From an uncultured Odoribacter sp. (GTDB lineage: Bacteria; Bacteroidota; Bacteroidia; Bacteroidales; Marinifilaceae), in contig CAMRAP010000056.1 of NCBI GenBank assembly GCA_947039985.1, positions 1 through 9,191 of the forward strand: a stretch of DNA of 9,191 bases, given 5' to 3'. The notes beneath the pieces are model-generated. The model worked only from the letters and a program-made list of their open reading frames with translations, had not been told where the DNA came from and did not search any database. Of the stretch, positions 6,246-9,191 are shown piece after piece; position 1 is the first letter of the stretch, and the number at the start of each line of letters is the position of its first letter. Made by a program: the position numbers and the translations under genes.

Positions 6246-7535
6246 ATGACACAAAAACCAAAAGCATCATTCTGGGCATTAAGTCCATTATTTATTTTCC
6301 TCGGAGTCTATCTTATTACCTCTATTATTGTAAATGATTTTTATAAAGTTCCTATTACCGTTGCTTTTGTCATCTCCTCCATTGCTGCAATTTCAATGAC
6401 TCGTCATTTGTCTTTAAACAAACGAATCTCTCATTTTTCAGCTGGAGCTTCCAATAAAAATATCCTTTTAATGATTTGGATTTTTATTTTAGCGGGAGCT
6501 TTTGCACAATCAGCCAAAGCTATGGGGGCAATAGACGCCACTGTAAATTTAACATTATATATACTTCCAGACAATCTTCTACTGGCTGGAATTTTTATTG
6601 CAGCCTGTTTTATTTCACTGTCTGTTGGAACTTCTGTTGGAACTATTGTTGCCTTAGTACCAGTTGCTGTTGGTATTGCCGAAAAGACAGGAGTTGAGCT
6701 ACCTTTTATGGTTGCAGTGGTAGTTGGAGGTGCTTTTTTCGGAGATAATCTTTCATTTATTTCTGACACAACCATTGCAGCAACAAAAACTCAAGGCTGT
6801 AATATGAAAGACAAATTTAAAGTAAATAGTATGATTGTTATGCCAGCTGCTATCTTATTACTTATTTATTATGTATTCGCTGGTATTCACGTATCACCAC
6901 AATCACAAACAACTACTGTTGAATGGATGAAAGTCTTTCCGTATATAATTGTATTAGGAACAGCATTATCTGGAATCAATGTAATGCTTGTGCTATTTCT
7001 AGGTATTCTTTCCTCTGGGATCATTGGAATGTTCACTTCAAATAGTAGCATCCTTGATTGGTTTGGAGCAATGGGAGATGGTATTACTGGCATGGGAGAA
7101 CTAATTATTATTACCCTACTTGCAGGAGGTATGCTAGAAATGATCCGATATAACGGAGGTATCACTTATATCATTGATAAACTGACCAAAGGAGTTCATT
7201 CAAAACGAGCTGGAGAGTTAAGTATTGCAGGATTAGTGTGCTTAGCAAATCTATGTACAGCTAACAACACAATTGCTGTTATCACAATTGGCCCTATTGC
7301 TAAAAACATTGCTGACAAATTTGGAATTGATAACCGAAAATCAGCTAGTATACTAGACACTTTTTCCTGCTTTATCCAAGGTATCATTCCTTACGGAGCA
7401 CAGCTTTTAATTGCTGCTGAATTAGCATCGATTTCACCCCTAGCAATTATCCGCTACCTCTACTACCCTATGCTTATTGGATTTTTTGCCTTATTAGCCA
7501 TACTTTTGAGATACCCTAGACGTTACTCTTTATAA
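6246..7535 (+). CDS. nhaC: NhaC-type Na+/H+ antiporter
   Basis: This 429-residue inner-membrane carrier of the NhaC family would expel Na+ in exchange for H+. It has about 11-12 hydrophobic helices. Family signatures are LSVGTSVGTIVALVPVAVG (125-143) and GGAFFGDNLSFISDTTIAAT (161-180), the latter carrying D167 and D174 within the membrane, followed by KTQGCNMKDKFKVN. A second repeat-like segment, LANLCTANNTIAVITIGPIA, lies near 333-352, consistent with the inverted-repeat architecture of the ion transporter superfamily. The start ATG at 6246 gives a short polar N-terminus (MTQKPKASF) before helix 1. The gene is transcribed alone, divergent from the phosphoesterase unit and convergent with the sodium symporter 27 bases away. 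Some NhaC relatives exchange organic acids (malate/lactate), so the substrate is not certain. Confidence 0.85.
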   Translation: MTQKPKASFWALSPLFIFLGVYLITSIIVNDFYKVPITVAFVISSIAAISMTRHLSLNKRISHFSAGASNKNILLMIWIFILAGAFAQSAKAMGAIDATVNLTLYILPDNLLLAGIFIAACFISLSVGTSVGTIVALVPVAVGIAEKTGVELPFMVAVVVGGAFFGDNLSFISDTTIAATKTQGCNMKDKFKVNSMIVMPAAILLLIYYVFAGIHVSPQSQTTTVEWMKVFPYIIVLGTALSGINVMLVLFLGILSSGIIGMFTSNSSILDWFGAMGDGITGMGELIIITLLAGGMLEMIRYNGGITYIIDKLTKGVHSKRAGELSIAGLVCLANLCTANNTIAVITIGPIAKNIADKFGIDNRKSASILDTFSCFIQGIIPYGAQLLIAAELASISPLAIIRYLYYPMLIGFFALLAILLRYPRRYSL

Positions 7536-7541
7536 GAGTAA
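7523..7541. terminator. Possible short terminator stem after nhaC
   Basis: TTACTCTT (7523-7530) pairs with AAGAGTAA (7534-7541) around a 3-base loop. It includes the nhaC stop codon and is followed by AT-rich but not T-run sequence. It is the only stem in the 27-base gap between the two convergent genes; weak evidence. Confidence 0.25.
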
Positions 7542-7562
7542 AATAGAGAGCATCTTATAAAA

Positions 7563-8918
7563 TTATTTTATCACACCAAAAATATTCAAAAAAATCAATA
7601 GAATACAAGCAGGTGCAATGTATTTTAAAATAAGAATATATACTTTAAAGAAACGTATTTTCAGACTACCCTCATTGCTCATTTCGTGAAGAATAATAGC
7701 TTTGTCTAAATACCAGCCAGCAAAAACACAGATTAAAATACCTCCAATAGGAAGCAATATATTTGAGCATAAATAATCACAAGCATCAAAAATATTCATA
7801 CCCAAGATTTGTACATTTCGCAATGGACCAAAAGAAAGTGTATTAAAACCACCAATAATGGTAATGACAGTTGCTAGTAAGCCTGTTGCTGTAGTACGCT
7901 TCATGTTCTTCTCTTCAACTAAATAGGCTACTGGTACTTCTAGCATAGATATAGCAGAGGTCAGACCAGCAAAAGTGAGTAGAATGAAAAAGGAAACAGC
8001 CCATAGCTCACCAAGAGGCAATTGCTGAAAAACTTGTGGAAGAGTGATAAACACTAAGCCTGGACCTGCTTGAGGATCAATACCAAATGAAAATACAGCA
8101 GGTAAAATAGCTATTCCAGCTAATACAGCAACTAATGTATCGGTTGTGATTACTTTTAAAGAGATATTCATTAAATTATCTCTTTTAGAAATATAAGATG
8201 CATAGGTCAGTAGAGTACCCATACCCAAAGATAGGGAGAAAAAGGCTTGTCCCAGTGCGGCAAGTATACCGTTTGCTGTCAATTTTGAAAATTCTGGAAA
8301 AAATAGGAATTTTAGTCCTTGTGTTGAGCCTGGTAAGCTCATTGAATTGATGCAAAGTGCAATAATAATGATAAATAATAGAGGCATCATTATTTTAGAA
8401 TATCTTTCAATTCCTTTTTGCACACCTCCCATAATGATTCCAGCTGTTATAGCCATAAATCCAATATGCCAAAGTAGAGCTTTGTAAGGATGGCTGATGA
8501 AATCAGTATAAATAGCATTGACTTCTTGTGCATTAGTCCCTTCAAAAGAGTTTGTCAGTGAAAGCCATACATATTCAAGTGTCCAGCCAGATACGGTACC
8601 ATAAAATGAAAGAATAAGTGTTGCAGCAATGATGGATAGCGCACCAAATAAAAACCATTTTGTGCCTGGTGCTAAAAAGCGGAATGTACCAAAAGCATTT
8701 TGTTGAGAGCGACGCCCCAAGGTGAATTCAGCTAACATGACAGGAAAACCAATGAGTAGAATAAAGAAAATATAAACCAGTAGAAATGCTCCTCCTCCAT
8801 TTGTTCCTGCAATATAAGGAAATTTCCAAATATTTCCAAGTCCCACTGCCGATCCTGCAAGAGCTGCAATAGCTCCTAAATTTGATTTAAATCCTATCCT
8901 TGCTTGATCCTTTTTCAT
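7563..8918 (-). CDS. Neurotransmitter:sodium symporter family (SNF) Na+-dependent amino-acid transporter
   Basis: This 451-residue carrier belongs to the NSS/SNF family (LeuT, MhsT, Tyt1), which couples uptake of amino acids, often hydrophobic or aromatic, to Na+ entry. Helix 1 holds the unwound signature GSAVGLGNIWKFPY (22-35), followed by GTNGGGAFLLVY and the helix-2 segment FPVMLAEFTLGRR. The middle contains the helix-6 region (AALGQAFFSLSLGMGTLLTYASY) and the helix-8 region (FAGLTSAISMLEVP). The length fits the 11-helix bacterial type, such as MhsT at about 450 residues. The ATG at 8918 is preceded in frame by a stop (TAG) three codons upstream, so the start is secure. It is a single-gene unit facing nhaC. 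The substrate cannot be read from the sequence. Confidence 0.93.
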   Translation of the reverse strand: MKKDQARIGFKSNLGAIAALAGSAVGLGNIWKFPYIAGTNGGGAFLLVYIFFILLIGFPVMLAEFTLGRRSQQNAFGTFRFLAPGTKWFLFGALSIIAATLILSFYGTVSGWTLEYVWLSLTNSFEGTNAQEVNAIYTDFISHPYKALLWHIGFMAITAGIIMGGVQKGIERYSKIMMPLLFIIIIALCINSMSLPGSTQGLKFLFFPEFSKLTANGILAALGQAFFSLSLGMGTLLTYASYISKRDNLMNISLKVITTDTLVAVLAGIAILPAVFSFGIDPQAGPGLVFITLPQVFQQLPLGELWAVSFFILLTFAGLTSAISMLEVPVAYLVEEKNMKRTTATGLLATVITIIGGFNTLSFGPLRNVQILGMNIFDACDYLCSNILLPIGGILICVFAGWYLDKAIILHEMSNEGSLKIRFFKVYILILKYIAPACILLIFLNIFGVIK

Positions 8919-9022
8919 ACAATTCTAATTTACGTTTTTGTTATCGTATGAAATCCCTATTAAAACATCCTCCTTAGTGAATATACTCAGTAGATTTCAT
9001 TTTGCCATCTTAGTTGACCCAA

Positions 9023-9030
9023 CAAAAGTA
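9023..9030 (-). promoter_or_regulatory. Predicted -7 promoter element of the SNF transporter gene
   Basis: On the minus strand this reads TACTTTTG, an exact TAnnTTTG match, 104 bases before the ATG, implying a leader of roughly 95-100 bases. The leader contains an SD-like AAGGAGG directly abutting an ATG-TTT-TAA minicistron (8975-8960). No convincing -33 box is present. The rest of 8919-9191 holds no gene; only a spaced 9-bp inverted repeat (9101-9109 with 9165-9173) was noted. Confidence 0.5.
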
Positions 9031-9191
9031 CTACATTAAGCTGTATTAAAGTGCTCACGAAGTAAAGTTTAACAGTGTTAGTGTTACATAATATTTGAAA
9101 CACTTATGTAAACTAGAAACAAATTAGCTGTATTTTTACAACATCTACTTTTTTTCAAAAATTCACATAAGTGAGACAAATACATAGGAAG

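Noticed and set aside
6431..7387. Long minus-strand open frames inside nhaC (and others inside the CPA2 gene)
   Set aside because: They lie wholly within well-supported transporter genes, encode low-complexity Ile/Pro/Thr-rich translations and show no family motifs; they are antisense shadows.
7557..7571. ATAAAAT/ATTTTAT inverted repeat at the end of the SNF gene
   Set aside because: It is entirely A/T with a one-base loop and overlaps the stop codon; expected from base composition.
9101..9173. Inverted repeat CACTTATGT (9101-9109) / ACATAAGTG (9165-9173)
   Set aside because: Nine-base arms 55 bases apart in AT-rich DNA are plausible by chance, and no promoter or gene context links them.

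Overview
The window looks like a chromosomal contig end from a member of the Bacteroidota (probably Bacteroidales). The basis is AT-rich DNA, genes starting without clear Shine-Dalgarno sites, several exact matches to the Bacteroidota sigma factor -7 element TAnnTTTG upstream of genes, and several proteins of Bacteroidota type: a 'DYHPYD' metallophosphoesterase lipoprotein, a small outer-membrane barrel and a beta-helix glycosidase-like protein. No species can be named from this alone.

Layout. Positions 1-44 are not genomic. They match the end of an Illumina P7/TruSeq adapter, including a recognisable i7 index, so the contig begins with untrimmed library sequence. Real DNA starts at about 45 with the 3' end of a beta-helix, GH110-like gene (+). 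A perfect 16-bp stem at 591-633 probably terminates this gene and the facing operon. On the minus strand, transcribed from about 3156 down to 661, is a tight selenium operon, mnmH-yedF-selD, with two overlapping or nearly abutting junctions. SelD makes selenophosphate and MnmH uses it to turn 2-thiouridine into 2-selenouridine in tRNA. The YedF-like DsrE protein is a probable sulfur/selenium carrier. No selA, selB or selC is visible here.

A 280-bp divergent promoter region (3095-3374) separates this operon from a CPA2-type cation:proton antiporter (+). Converging on that gene is a two-gene minus-strand unit: a lipoprotein metallophosphoesterase and a small predicted outer-membrane barrel protein, overlapping by 20 bp. 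A second divergent region (6138-6245) carries a 12-bp-arm inverted repeat and a promoter-like element in front of an NhaC-type Na+/H+ antiporter (+). This converges on a neurotransmitter:sodium symporter family amino-acid transporter (-). The last 273 bases are the leader and promoter region of that transporter, with no gene seen.

Three of the genes are Na+- or H+-coupled membrane carriers, which suggests but does not prove a sodium-based ion economy. I found no CRISPR array, insertion sequence, tRNA, rRNA or prophage. Most of the window is ordinary chromosomal gene content. The points most worth a second look are the adapter artefact, the TusA-less YedF in the selenium operon, the cysteine tail of the CPA2 antiporter, the overlapping phosphoesterase/barrel pair, and the palindrome in front of nhaC.
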